From: Pseudomonas lurida
Lineage (GTDB): Bacteria; Pseudomonadota; Gammaproteobacteria; Pseudomonadales; Pseudomonadaceae
Assembly (NCBI RefSeq): GCF_013522705.1
Contig: NZ_JAAMRE010000024.1
Location: 1 to 64,000, forward strand
Direction: 5' to 3'
Length of the DNA: 64,000 bases
Part shown: positions 8,400-19,912 of the stretch, one piece after another
Numbering within the stretch: position 1 is the stretch's first letter
How the letters are laid out: every line of letters starts with the position of its first letter
Translations under genes and position numbers: made by a program
Notes under the pieces: model-generated
The model's input: the letters and a program-made list of their open reading frames with translations, nothing else
Database searches by the model: none
What the model was told of the DNA's origin: nothing

Positions 8400-9557
8400 T
8401 CAGGCCAGGGCGGTCTCGGCAGGGGAGACGATGCTGGTCTTGCCCCCACGGGACTTACCGGAACTCAGGTACTCGGCAATCGACTCCTGGGTCACTTCAC
8501 CCAGGAACACCCGCTCGGCATCCATCACCGGCAACCACGAGCGGTTGAACTCGTACATGCGCGACAACAGGATGCGCAAGTGCTCGTCGTACGCTGCGGT
8601 AGCGTTGAACTCGCGCAGGTATTGGCCGCAGGTGCCGGTCTGACGATGCAGGTCGCGACGGCGCACATAGCCCAGTGCCTTGTTCTCGGCGCAGGTCACC
8701 ACCACATAGCGACGGTCCAGTTCGTCCATCAACTCCAGGGCTTCGGCCACCGGGGTTTCCGGGCTTACCGACGGAGCGTTGTCCGCCGCGTCTTCGGCCT
8801 TGACCAGCAGCAGGCGCTTGAGGGTGCTGTCCTGGCCCACGAAGTTGCTGACGAACTCGTCGGCCGGATGTGCCAGCAACGTGTCCGGGTGGTCGATCTG
8901 CAACAGCTTGCCGGCGCGGAAAATCGCAATCTTGTCGCCCAGCTTGATGGCTTCGTCGATGTCGTGGCTGACCATGATCACCGTCTTGTTCAGCGCCCGT
9001 TGCATCTCGAAAAACTCGTTCTGGATCATCTCGCGGTTGATCGGGTCGACCGCGCCGAAGGGCTCGTCCATCAGCAGCAACGGCGCATCCGCCGCCAGCG
9101 CGCGGATCACCCCGATGCGCTGCTGCTGGCCGCCGGACAGTTCACGCGGGTAGCGGTGCAGGTACTGCTTGGGTTCGAGCTTGATCATGCTCATCAACTC
9201 GCGGGCGCGGTCGTGGCATTTCTGCTTGTCCCAGCCGAGCAACTTGGGCACAACCACGATGTTTTCTTCGATGGTCATGTTGGGGAACAGGCCGATCTGC
9301 TGGATCACGTAGCCGATGTTACGGCGCAGGGTCACTTCGTCCAGGTCGGTGGTGTCTTCGCCGTTGATCAGGATCTTGCCCGAGGTGGGTTTGATCAGGC
9401 GATTGATCATCTTCAGCGTGGTGCTTTTGCCGCAGCCCGAAGGGCCGAGGAATACGCAAATCTCGCCTTCGTTGACGGTCAGGCTCACGTCGTTCACGGC
9501 CGAAACAGTTTTGCCGTTGCTTTGAAAAGTCTTGGTCAGGTTTTGAAGTTCGATCAT
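8400..9557 (-). CDS. opuCA: Osmoprotectant ABC transporter ATPase with CBS domains
   Basis: This 385-residue ATPase of the glycine betaine/carnitine/choline (OpuC/ProU-like QAT) family energises the two permeases upstream. Walker A is GPSGCGKS (38-45), the signature SGGQQQR lies at about 141-147, and Walker B LLLMDEP at 160-166. Two CBS repeats (about 255-370) should sense ionic strength in the family. The ATG at 9557 overlaps the upstream permease stop (ATGA) and has AAGGA before it, so it is preferred to 9596. It is the last gene of a four-gene minus-strand operon. Confidence 0.92.
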   Translation of the reverse strand: MIELQNLTKTFQSNGKTVSAVNDVSLTVNEGEICVFLGPSGCGKSTTLKMINRLIKPTSGKILINGEDTTDLDEVTLRRNIGYVIQQIGLFPNMTIEENIVVVPKLLGWDKQKCHDRARELMSMIKLEPKQYLHRYPRELSGGQQQRIGVIRALAADAPLLLMDEPFGAVDPINREMIQNEFFEMQRALNKTVIMVSHDIDEAIKLGDKIAIFRAGKLLQIDHPDTLLAHPADEFVSNFVGQDSTLKRLLLVKAEDAADNAPSVSPETPVAEALELMDELDRRYVVVTCAENKALGYVRRRDLHRQTGTCGQYLREFNATAAYDEHLRILLSRMYEFNRSWLPVMDAERVFLGEVTQESIAEYLSSGKSRGGKTSIVSPAETALA

Positions 9558-10207
9558 TTGAGTAGTCCTTTTGGAGTCAGCGAGCGTTGCAGCCATTGCA
9601 GAAGCAGGTCGGCGAAGATGGCCAGCAGGCTGACCAGCACGGCGCCGACGATCAGCATCGACATGTCGCTGCGGCTGATGGAGGCCAGAATCAGTACACC
9701 CAGGCCACCGGCGCCGATGGTGGCGGCGATGGTCATCACACCGATGTTCATCACCACCGCGGTGCGCACCCCGGCCAGAATCACCGGCACCGCGATCGGC
9801 AACTCGACCATGCGCAGGCGCTGGCCGAAGGTCATGCCGATGCCTTTGGCGGCTTCGCGAATGCCCGGTTCCACGCCGGTAAGGGCCAGGTAGGTGTTAC
9901 GCATGATCGGCAACAAGGAGTAGAGGAACACGGCGGTGATTGCCGGCATCGGCCCCAGGCCCTGACCGAACTTGGAGTAGAACGGCAGCAGCAGGCCGAA
10001 CAGGGCGATGGACGGCACGGTCAGCAACACCGTGGCGCTGGCCTGCAGCGGGCCGGCAAGCGTCGGGAAGCGCGTCATCAGCACGCCCAGGGGCACGCCG
10101 ACGACGATTGCCAGAACGACTGCGATGCCAACCAGGGTGATGTGCTGCCAGGTCAGGTGCAGGACTTGGGCCCAATCAAGATGGGAAAAGGCGTTCAGGA
10201 ATTCCAT
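9554..10207 (-). CDS. opuCB: Osmoprotectant ABC transporter permease
   Basis: A 217-residue inner-membrane protein with about six helices and a BPD_transp_1 core (EAA-like loop GIREAAKGIGMTFGQRLR at about 135-152). It should form the translocation channel with the second permease encoded at 11134-11850. A GAGGAG ribosome binding site precedes the ATG. The stop overlaps the opuCA start, and the binding-protein gene ends 12 bases upstream, so the genes are translationally linked. Confidence 0.9.
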   Translation of the reverse strand: MEFLNAFSHLDWAQVLHLTWQHITLVGIAVVLAIVVGVPLGVLMTRFPTLAGPLQASATVLLTVPSIALFGLLLPFYSKFGQGLGPMPAITAVFLYSLLPIMRNTYLALTGVEPGIREAAKGIGMTFGQRLRMVELPIAVPVILAGVRTAVVMNIGVMTIAATIGAGGLGVLILASISRSDMSMLIVGAVLVSLLAIFADLLLQWLQRSLTPKGLLK

Positions 10208-10219
10208 GTCTTCTCCTCG

Positions 10220-11113
10220 TTAGTTGATCGGATGCTGGCGCAGGAAGTCGGCGGCCACGGCGGACGGGCTTTCGTGGTCGACGTCGACGCGAGCATTGAG
10301 TTGACGCATGGTTTCGTCGTCGAACAGCGCGGCCAGCGGCTTGAGGTCGGCGGCCAGTTGCGGGTGCGCGTCCAGGTAGGCCTGGCGTACCACCGGTGCG
10401 GCGGTGTAGTCCGGGAAGTAGTGCTTGTCGTCCGCCAGCAGTTTTAATTTGAAGGCGTTCAGGCGCCCGTCGGTGGTGTAGACCAGGCCGGCGAACACTT
10501 GGCCATTACGCAGCGCGGTGTAGACCAGGCCAGCGTCCATTTGCCGTGTGTTTGCGCGGGTCAGGTTCATCTCATACAGCTTGACCATGCCGGCCAGACC
10601 GTCGGAGCGGTTGGCGAACTCGGTGTCCAGCGCGACCAGGCGATGTTCCCGGGTGTTTTCCGCCATCGCCTTGGTGAGGTCGCTGATGCTGTTGATCTCG
10701 GGATGTTCCTGCGCGACCTTCTGCGGCAGCGCCAGGGCGTAGGTATTGCTGAAGCGCGAAGGCGACAGCCAGACCAGGCCCTTTTTCGCGTCGAGTTCCT
10801 TGACCCGAGCGTAGGACTGTTCGCTGTCGAGTTTCTCGTCGATATGGTTGTAGGCCACCAGCGACACACCGGTGTATTCCCAGATCAGGTCCAACTGCCC
10901 GCTTTCCTGGGCACTGCGCGCCAGATTGCTGCCCAGGCCGCCGGTGACGCGGGCGTCATAGCCTTTGGTGTTGAGGTATTGGGAGGTGATTTCGGCGAGC
11001 AGAGTCTGTTCGGTGAACACCCGCGCGCCGATACGGATCACCGGTTTTTCGGCGGCTTGCGCAAACCCTGCGCACAGCAGGATGCAGCTCAGTATCAGTG
11101 TCAGCTTTTTCAT
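10220..11113 (-). CDS. opuCC: Periplasmic osmoprotectant-binding protein
   Basis: This 297-residue OpuAC/OsmF-type binding protein captures glycine betaine, choline or related quaternary amines in the periplasm. It has a clear signal peptide (MKKLTLILSCILLCAGFAQA, cleavage after about residue 20), followed by IRIGARVFTEQTLLAEI and the family segment DLIWEYTGVSLVAYN. Only the ATG at 11113 gives the signal peptide; the longer open frame to 11899 runs antiparallel through the neighbouring permease and is not coding. It lies between the two permease genes, an order I recall for P. aeruginosa opuC. Confidence 0.92.
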   Translation of the reverse strand: MKKLTLILSCILLCAGFAQAAEKPVIRIGARVFTEQTLLAEITSQYLNTKGYDARVTGGLGSNLARSAQESGQLDLIWEYTGVSLVAYNHIDEKLDSEQSYARVKELDAKKGLVWLSPSRFSNTYALALPQKVAQEHPEINSISDLTKAMAENTREHRLVALDTEFANRSDGLAGMVKLYEMNLTRANTRQMDAGLVYTALRNGQVFAGLVYTTDGRLNAFKLKLLADDKHYFPDYTAAPVVRQAYLDAHPQLAADLKPLAALFDDETMRQLNARVDVDHESPSAVAADFLRQHPIN

Positions 11114-11133
11114 GTGAATTCCTTTGCCAAGCC

Positions 11134-11850
11134 TTAAGACGGACGCAACCCGCGTTCCAGCCAGAGGCGGCTGGCCATGGTCACCAGACCGTCCAGCAAC
11201 AAGGCCAGCAACGCGGTGCACGCAGCGCCGAGCAGCAGTTGCGGCTGGTTGTTCAGGGCGATGCCGGGAAAGATCAGGCTGCCCAGGCTGTTGGCGCCGA
11301 TCAGAAACGCCAGGGGCGCGGTGCCCACATTGATCGCCAGCGCGACGCGCACGCCGCCGATGATGATCGGCACGGCGTTGGGCAACTCCACGCGAAACAA
11401 CACCTGGCGCGGGGTCATGCCGATGCCGGTGGCGGCTTCCTTGAGCGAGCCTTGAACGTTTTTCAGGCCTTCGTAAGTGTTGCGCACGATGGGCAGGAGG
11501 GAGGCGAGGAACAGCGCGAAGATAGCCGGGCCGCTGCCGATGCCGAGGACGCCGAGGGCGATGGCCAGTACGGCCAGGGGAGGGACGGTGTTGCCGATGT
11601 TGAAGATCTGCATGAAACGTTCTGCGCGCCCGACCATGTGCGGTCGACTGAGCAGGATACCGGCGGGGATGCCCACAACGAGGGCCGCCAGCATGGAGAC
11701 TAGAACGAGAACTAAGTGAGCTTGCAGGTAAAACAACAAATCGTCGCGGTACAACTCGATCGTGTTGATGCCGATCCAGTGGATCAGCAGGGCCAGGAGC
11801 GCGACGACAAACGCACCTCCTATCAGCCCTTTGCCATAGCGAATAGCCAC
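11134..11850 (-). CDS. opuCD: Osmoprotectant ABC transporter permease, first gene of operon
   Basis: A 238-residue permease with about six helices and the loop SLKEAATGIGMTPRQVLFRV at about residues 134-153. It should pair with the permease at 9554-10207. I place the start at GTG 11850 because AAGGAG lies eight bases upstream; the ATG at 11904 would add an unlikely hydrophilic stretch covering that ribosome binding site. It heads the operon opuCD-C-B-A. An inverted repeat ATACCG-N7-CGGTAT at 11948-11966, about 100 bases upstream, is a possible regulator site. Confidence 0.88.
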   Translation of the reverse strand: MAIRYGKGLIGGAFVVALLALLIHWIGINTIELYRDDLLFYLQAHLVLVLVSMLAALVVGIPAGILLSRPHMVGRAERFMQIFNIGNTVPPLAVLAIALGVLGIGSGPAIFALFLASLLPIVRNTYEGLKNVQGSLKEAATGIGMTPRQVLFRVELPNAVPIIIGGVRVALAINVGTAPLAFLIGANSLGSLIFPGIALNNQPQLLLGAACTALLALLLDGLVTMASRLWLERGLRPS

Positions 11851-12182
11851 AGGCGGACTCCTTTTTTCTTCTGTCGACGAACACATTCCTGCGTGGCATG
11901 CCATGGCTGGCTGTCAGCGGAAAGTGAACGCGAAATGCAGCTCGCCAATACCGTCAAAAGCGGTATGAGTTCGAGCCATAAGCGCAGCCTCGTCAGGCTA
12001 ACTTGCTGATTTTTCAGCCCCTGTTACGAGTGCGATAGCAGGGGAGTGGACGTCTGCACCTTTTAAAAGGTTCCACACTTGGCACCATTTAGCCACCCCT
12101 GATCGGGTGAACGGTGGTCCGTCACCTTGGGTTTGCGCTATACTCGCCGCCCTTTTTTGACTCACCTGCCAGGCGATTTCCC
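11851..12182. other. opuC-prfC divergent intergenic region, 332 bp
   Basis: This carries the opuC leader (minus) and prfC leader (plus). Visible elements are the ATACCG-N7-CGGTAT repeat at 11948-11966, an imperfect hairpin at 12019-12045 (CCCTGTTA / TAGCAGGG), and a TATACT at 12139-12144 that may be the prfC -10 element, although no good -35 accompanies it. No gene is seen. Confidence 0.5.
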
Positions 12183-13766
<1,584 letters not shown>

Positions 13767-13771
13767 ACAAC

Positions 13772-13861
13772 ATGTGGGAGGGGGCTTGCCCCCGATAGCG
13801 TAGTGTCAGCTCTGAATGTACTGGCTGACACACTGCCATCGGGGGCAAGCCCCCTCCACAT
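13772..13861. repeat. REP doublet (REPIN)
   Basis: Two inverted REP copies (TGTGGGAGGGGGCTTGCC at the left, the reverse complement at the right) flank a spacer that itself has a perfect 8-base inverted repeat, GTGTCAGC (13804-13811) / GCTGACAC (13824-13831). It sits six bases after the prfC stop and may also act as its terminator. Confidence 0.9.
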
Positions 13862-13942
13862 TTACTTCTCCACCAGGCATGGGATTGGCGAGAATCCGGC
13901 ATCGGGTCTAGCGTTTACCCATCGACTGTCAAGGAGACCACC

Positions 13943-14188
13943 GTGCCAAAGGCTCAACGCGCCCTATCCCTGCTGTTGCTGGCCGCCCTGTGGCTGACGA
14001 CCCTCCCGGCACTGGCTGACGCAGGCACGCCCCAGTGGAAAGACACCGGCCCTATCACCAAGAAAAAACAGAAAGAGGTCAATTCCGGCGGCTGGCAACC
14101 CCAGGCCCAACCCGCTCCCAAAGAGGACGCAGAAAACCCCTATAACGAGGGGGAAGACAGCGAAACCTACGACGATGGCGACAGTTAG
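13943..14188 (+). CDS. Small exported acidic protein, unknown function
   Basis: An 81-residue protein with a signal peptide (residues 1-25, LSLLLLAALWLTTLPALADA) and a short mature part of about 55 residues. The mature part starts with a Lys-rich patch (TKKKQKE) and ends in a very acidic, disordered tail (YNEGEDSETYDDGDS). The start is GTG at 13943 with AAGGAG seven bases upstream. Length, export signal and ribosome binding site argue that it is real. I do not recognise a family. Confidence 0.75.
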   Translation: MPKAQRALSLLLLAALWLTTLPALADAGTPQWKDTGPITKKKQKEVNSGGWQPQAQPAPKEDAENPYNEGEDSETYDDGDS

Positions 14189-14278
14189 CGTTGCCCAAAA
14201 GAAAGCCCCTCCCGCCAGGCTGATGCGCAACCTGATGGGAAGGGCTGTGAAACTCTGCTACTGATCGGTCCGGCGCGC

Positions 14279-15249
<971 letters not shown>

Positions 15250-15250
<1 letters not shown>

Positions 15251-16218
15251 TACGCCACCTCCTGGTTCAAGGGGTAGAAGCAACGCGCGAGGCTGTTGGT
15301 TTTTGGATCGAGGCCCGGGCGCTGGGCGCGGCAGGTTTCCTGCACGTATGGGCAGCGCGGCGACAGCAGGCAACCCTGCGGACGGTCGTAGCGGCCAGGC
15401 ACGATGCCGGGCAGTGTTGCCAGGCGCGTGGCGCCCAGGCTGTGCTCGGGGATCGCCTTGAGCAGCGCTTCGCTGTAAGGGTGCGCGGGAATATCGAACA
15501 GTTGCGGCACCTGGCCGACTTCCACGGCCTGGCCGGCATACATCACGCATACGCGCTGGGCGGTTTCTGCCACCACTGCCAGGTCATGGGTGATCAGTAC
15601 CAGGCCCATGTTCTGCTCTTTTTGCAGGGCCAGCAGCAGGTCCATGATCTGCGCTTGAATGGTGACGTCCAGCGCCGTGGTCGGTTCGTCGGCGATCAGC
15701 AGTTTCGGCTCGCCGGCAATCGCCATGGCAATCGCCACGCGCTGGCTCATACCGCCGGACAACTGGTGCGGGTAGGCATCCATACGGCTGGCGGCGCCTG
15801 GGATTTCGACTTTTTCCAGCAGCTCGATGGCGCGTTTGCGTGCCTGTTTGCCGGACATTTTCAGGTGCAGGCGCAGCACTTCTTCGATCTGGAAACCCAC
15901 GGTGTAGCTGGGGTTGAGCGCGGTCATCGGGTCCTGGAACACCATCGCCAGGTCTTTGCCGACGATCTGGCGGCGTTGACGGTTGCTCAGCTTGAGCATG
16001 TCCTTGCCGTCGAAGGTCAGCGCATCGGCGGTGACGATACCGGGGTGCTCGATCAGGCCCATCAGCGCCATCATGGTCACGGATTTCCCCGAACCCGACT
16101 CGCCCACGATGGCCAGTACTTCGCCCTTGTCCACGGACAGGTCGAGGCCGTCGACCACCGGCACGGCGGTTGCGTCGCCGAAGCGTACGTTGAGATTCTT
16201 GATTTCTAACAGTGACAT
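15250..16218 (-). CDS. dppD: Dipeptide ABC transporter ATPase DppD
   Basis: A 322-residue ATPase partner of DppF. Walker A is GESGSGKS, the signature LSGGMSQR, and Walker B LLIADEP; the C-terminal oligopeptide domain has cysteines in GCLLSPRCPYVQETC. The ATG at 16218 follows GGAG (AGGAGATTCCC) and begins the conserved MSLLEIKNLNVRFG; the longer frame to 16263 overlaps dppC. It lies 10 bases after dppC and overlaps dppF by one base. Confidence 0.93.
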
Positions 16219-16228
16219 GGGAATCTCC

Positions 16229-17146
16229 TCAGGCGGCGTTCTTGAGTTTCGGGTCCAGCGCATCGCGCAGGCCGTCGCCCATCAAGTTGATTGCCAGCAC
16301 GCTGAGCAAAATGGTCAAACCAGGCAGGCTCACCACCCACCAGGCGCGTTCGATGTAGTCACGGGCCGAAGCCAGCATGGTGCCCCACTCCGGGGTCGGC
16401 GGTTGTACGCCAAGGCCGAGGAAGCCCAGGGCCGCGGCATCGAGGATCGCCGAGGAGAAACTCAGGGTGGCCTGTACGATCAGCGGCGCCATGCAGTTGG
16501 GCAGCACGGTGATGAACATCAGGCGCGGCAGGCCGGCACCGGCCAGGCGCGCGGCGGTCACGTAGTCACGGTTCAGTTCGCCCATCACCGCGGCGCGGGT
16601 CAGACGCACGTAGGACGGCAGCGACACGATGGCGATAGCGATCACGGTGTTGATCAGGCCAGGGCCGAGGATGGCGACAATGGCAACCGCCAGCAGCAGC
16701 GACGGCAGCGCCAGCATGATGTCCATCAGGCGCATGATGGTCGGGCCCAGCAGGCGCGGGAAGAACCCGGCAAACAGACCCAGGAGGATGCCCGGGATCA
16801 GCGACATCACCACCGACGACAAACCGATCAGCAACGACAGGCGCGAACCCTGGATCAGACGCGAGAGCAGGTCACGGCCCAGTTCGTCGGTGCCCAGCAG
16901 AAACTGCATCTGCCCGCCTTCCAGCCACGCCGGCGGGGTGAGCAGGAAGTCGCGGTATTGCTCGCTGGGGTTATGCGGCGCAACCCACGGGGCGAAGATC
17001 GCGCAGAACACAATCAGCAACATGAACAGCAGGCCGGCCACCGCGCCTTTGTTCTTGGAAAAGGCTTGCCAGAATTCTTTGTACGGGGACGGGTACAGCA
17101 GGCTTTGATCGACTGCTGACACTTGAGTAGGTGTGGTCATGGTCAT
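16229..17146 (-). CDS. dppC: Dipeptide ABC transporter permease DppC
   Basis: A 305-residue permease with the N-terminal OppC-type helix (about 37-57), a periplasmic segment (HNPSEQYRDFLLTPPAW), the sequence LLGTDELGRDLLSRLIQG, and five further helices with the EAA loop around AARLAGAGLPRLMFI. It forms the channel with DppB. The start may be 17146 or the ATG two codons later at 17140; only four bases separate it from the dppB stop. Confidence 0.92.
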   Translation of the reverse strand: MTMTTPTQVSAVDQSLLYPSPYKEFWQAFSKNKGAVAGLLFMLLIVFCAIFAPWVAPHNPSEQYRDFLLTPPAWLEGGQMQFLLGTDELGRDLLSRLIQGSRLSLLIGLSSVVMSLIPGILLGLFAGFFPRLLGPTIMRLMDIMLALPSLLLAVAIVAILGPGLINTVIAIAIVSLPSYVRLTRAAVMGELNRDYVTAARLAGAGLPRLMFITVLPNCMAPLIVQATLSFSSAILDAAALGFLGLGVQPPTPEWGTMLASARDYIERAWWVVSLPGLTILLSVLAINLMGDGLRDALDPKLKNAA

Positions 17147-17150
17147 GATC

Positions 17151-18161
17151 TCAGCGCTGGTGACGGATGCGTGGGTTGGCGAAGCCGTAGAGGATATCCA
17201 CCACGAAGTTCACCAGGATCACCAGGCAGGCGATCAGCAGGATGCCGTTCTGCACCACCGGGTAGTCCCGCGCGCCAATGGCTTCGATCAGCCATTTGCC
17301 GATGCCGGGCCACGAGAAGATGGTTTCGGTCAGGACCGCGCCGGCCAGCAGGGTGCCGACTTGCAGGCCGACCACGGTCAATACCGGGATCAGCGCGTTG
17401 CGCAGGCCGTGTACGAACACCACGCGCGTCGGCGACAGGCCCTTGGCCTTGGCGGTGCGGATGTAGTCTTCGCGCAGCACTTCGAGCATCGACGAACGGG
17501 TCATCCGCGCGATCACCGCCAGCGGAATGGTGCCGAGCACGATGGCCGGCAGGATCAGGTGGTGCAGGGCGTCGAAGAACGCGTCCGGCTCGTCGGCCAG
17601 CAGGGTGTCGATCAGCATGAAGCCGGTGCGCGGCTCGATGTCGTAGAGCAGGTCGATGCGCCCGGAAACCGGGGTCCAGCCCAGGCTCACCGAGAAGAAC
17701 ATGATCAGGATCAGGCCCCACCAGAAGATCGGCATCGAATACCCCGCCAGGGAGATGCCCATCACCCCATGGTCGAACAGGGATCCTCGCTTGAGTGCCG
17801 CGATCACCCCGGCCAACAGGCCCAGGATACCGGCGAACAACAGGGCGGCCATGGACAGTTCCAGGGTCGCGGGGAAGAGGGCGGTGAACTCGGTCCACAC
17901 GCTGGTACGGGTGCGCAGGGATTCGCCAAGGTCGCCCTGGGCGAGCTTGCCGACATAGTCCAGGTATTGCGCATACAACGGCTTGTTAAGACCAAGGCGT
18001 TCCATTGCCTGTGCGTGCATCTCGGGGTCGACGCGGCGTTCGCCCATCATGACTTCTACGGGGTCGCCGGGAATCATGCGTATCAACGCAAACGTCAGCA
18101 ACGTGATGCCGAAGAACGTGGGGATCAATAACCCCAGTCGGCGGGCAATAAAACTAAACAT
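17151..18161 (-). CDS. dppB: Dipeptide ABC transporter permease DppB
   Basis: A 336-residue permease starting MFSFIARRLGLLIPTFFGIT, typical of DppB/OppB, with the conserved MIPGDPVEVMMGE segment after the first helix, a periplasmic stretch, and five more helices with the loop RTAKAKGLSPTRVVFVHGLRN. The ATG at 18161 fits the family start. It follows dppA after 76 bases containing a small hairpin at 18199-18222, which may set the ratio of binding protein to permease. Confidence 0.93.
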   Translation of the reverse strand: MFSFIARRLGLLIPTFFGITLLTFALIRMIPGDPVEVMMGERRVDPEMHAQAMERLGLNKPLYAQYLDYVGKLAQGDLGESLRTRTSVWTEFTALFPATLELSMAALLFAGILGLLAGVIAALKRGSLFDHGVMGISLAGYSMPIFWWGLILIMFFSVSLGWTPVSGRIDLLYDIEPRTGFMLIDTLLADEPDAFFDALHHLILPAIVLGTIPLAVIARMTRSSMLEVLREDYIRTAKAKGLSPTRVVFVHGLRNALIPVLTVVGLQVGTLLAGAVLTETIFSWPGIGKWLIEAIGARDYPVVQNGILLIACLVILVNFVVDILYGFANPRIRHQR

Positions 18162-18198
18162 CTTGTTGTGTACCTCAATCAGCCGGTTAGGCAGGTTC

Positions 18199-18222
18199 GG
18201 CACCGCCCATGTCGACGGTGCC
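18199..18222 (-). terminator. Intercistronic hairpin dppA-dppB
   Basis: A 7-base inverted repeat GGCACCG / CGGTGCC with a 10-base loop lies in the 76-base gap between dppA and dppB. It has no T run in the minus-strand direction, so it looks like an RNA-stabilising or partial-attenuation hairpin. Confidence 0.45.
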
Positions 18223-18237
18223 GAGCGTTTTTCTTAT

Positions 18238-19833
18238 TTACTTCACCTGGGTGGTGGCGAAGTTATTAGTGGTCAGAGGGCTTTGGGTAAAGCCTTCGAC
18301 GTTTTTACGCATGGCGGTAAACATTTTCGGATAGGCCATGGGAATCCACGGCTGGTCTTTCTCGAAAACATCCAGGGCTTGTTCATAGAGTGCGGCGCGC
18401 TCAGTGGGTTCAGCGTCAGCGCGGGCCTTGTCGATCAAAGCCTGAAACTCTTTGTTACACCAGCGGGCGTAGTTTTCGCCGTTTTTCGCTGCATCGCAAC
18501 TCAGGTTTGGCGTGAGGAAGTTATCCGGGTCACCGTTATCGCCGGCCCAGCCCGCAGACACCATATCGTGCTCGCCGGCCTTGGCGCGCTTGAGCATCTC
18601 GCCCCATTCCATGACTTTAATGTTCACTTTCAGGCCGATCTGCGCCAGGTCCGCCTGCATGCGCTGGGCGCCGAGCATCGGGTTGGGGTTGGTCGGGCCG
18701 CCGCCGTTACGGGTGAACAAGGTGAACTCGGTGCCTTCCGGCACGCCGGCTTCCTTGAGCAGGGCGCGGGCCTTGTCCAGGTCGCGCTCAGGGTTCTTCA
18801 ACTTATTGTTGAAGCCCAGCAGGGTTGGTGGATACGGGCCGGTGGCGTCGATGGCGTTGCCTTTGCCATAGAGGGATTCGTTGTAGCCTTTCTTGTCGAA
18901 CGCGATGTTGATCGCGTGGCGCACCCGCGCGTCGCTCATGTACTTGTGGGTGGTGTTCAGGGCGGTGTACGCGGTGGTCATCGCCGCCAGTTCCGCCACT
19001 TTCAGGTTCGGGTCGGCCTTCACGCTCGGCACGTCATCGGGCTTGGGATACAGCGCGATCTGACACTCATTGGCCTTGAGTTTTTGCAGGCGCACGTTGT
19101 TGTCGGTAGTGATCGCCAGGATCAGCGGATCGGCCGGTGGTTTTCCACGGAAGTATTCCGGGTTGGCCTTGAAGCGCACCTGGGCGTCCTTGGCGTAGCG
19201 GTTGAAGATGAACGGGCCGGTGCCGATCGGCTTGCTGTTCAGCTCATCGGTCTTGCCGGCGGCCAGCAGTTTGTCGGCGTATTCGGCGGAGTGGATAGCG
19301 GTAAAGGGCATTGCGACATCGGCCAGGAACGGCGCTTCAGGACGAGTCAGCGTGAAGACCACAGTGTGGTCGTCCGTCTTCTCGACGCTTTTGAGCAGTT
19401 CCTTGAAGCCCATGCTTTCAAAATAGGGGAACCCGGTGGCGGACTTGTTATGCCAAGGGTGTTTCGGGTCCATCTGGCGATGGAAGCTCCACAGTACGTC
19501 GTCGGCATTCAGGTTGCGCGTGGGTTTGAAGTAGTCGGTGGTATGGAACTTGATGTCGTCGCGCAAGTGGAAGGTGTAGGTCAGGCCGTCGTCACTAATT
19601 TCCCAGGATTTGGCCAGTGCAGGCACCACTTCGGTAGTACCGGGCTTGAAGTCCACCAGACGGTTGAACATGGTTTCGGCCGCAGCGTCAGCGGTGACGG
19701 CGGTGGTGTACAGGACCGGGTCAAAACCCTCCGGGCTGGCTTCGGTGCAGACCACCAGGGGTTTGGCCGATACACCGATGGCCACGCTTAACAGCGCGGC
19801 GGCAACGGCAGCTTGTAGCGGGAGCATTTTCAT
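18238..19833 (-). CDS. dppA: Dipeptide-binding protein (SBP_bac_5), paralog 4
   Basis: A 531-residue periplasmic family-5 solute-binding protein. The signal peptide is residues 1-23 (LQAAVAAALLSVAIGVSA). The mature start LVVCTEASPEGFDPVLYTT and the YTFHLRDDIKFH and GWAGDNGDPDNFL segments are diagnostic of the DppA group. It is the binding protein closest to dppBCDF and the most diverged of the four in this window. The ATG at 19833 was chosen because it starts the signal peptide; the open frame continues to 20001 without support. Confidence 0.9.
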   Translation of the reverse strand: MKMLPLQAAVAAALLSVAIGVSAKPLVVCTEASPEGFDPVLYTTAVTADAAAETMFNRLVDFKPGTTEVVPALAKSWEISDDGLTYTFHLRDDIKFHTTDYFKPTRNLNADDVLWSFHRQMDPKHPWHNKSATGFPYFESMGFKELLKSVEKTDDHTVVFTLTRPEAPFLADVAMPFTAIHSAEYADKLLAAGKTDELNSKPIGTGPFIFNRYAKDAQVRFKANPEYFRGKPPADPLILAITTDNNVRLQKLKANECQIALYPKPDDVPSVKADPNLKVAELAAMTTAYTALNTTHKYMSDARVRHAINIAFDKKGYNESLYGKGNAIDATGPYPPTLLGFNNKLKNPERDLDKARALLKEAGVPEGTEFTLFTRNGGGPTNPNPMLGAQRMQADLAQIGLKVNIKVMEWGEMLKRAKAGEHDMVSAGWAGDNGDPDNFLTPNLSCDAAKNGENYARWCNKEFQALIDKARADAEPTERAALYEQALDVFEKDQPWIPMAYPKMFTAMRKNVEGFTQSPLTTNNFATTQVK

Positions 19834-19870
19834 TAAGAGCCCTCTGCAATCGATGGGACCAGACAACGTG

Positions 19871-19899
19871 GACGGCAGGCTCGTCCTGAGCCTGCCGTC
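19871..19899 (-). terminator. Hairpin between oprD-type porin and dppA
   Basis: A perfect 12-base inverted repeat GACGGCAGGCTC / GAGCCTGCCGTC with a five-base loop lies in the 79-base gap. It has no T run on the minus strand, so it probably lowers or stabilises transcripts and does not stop them outright. Confidence 0.5.
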
Positions 19900-19912
19900 T
19901 ACCTGGTGCTGA

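Noticed and set aside
10220..11899. 559-codon reading of the OpuC binding protein
   Set aside because: The first 260 codons run out of frame through the neighbouring permease; the signal peptide and ribosome binding context place the start at 11113.
12019..12045. Terminator or riboswitch before prfC
   Set aside because: The hairpin is imperfect and has no T run on either strand; no known riboswitch core is visible.
13772..13861. CRISPR-like or phage attachment repeats
   Set aside because: The repeated units here and elsewhere are inverted REP pairs, not regularly spaced direct repeats, and no cas or integrase genes are present.
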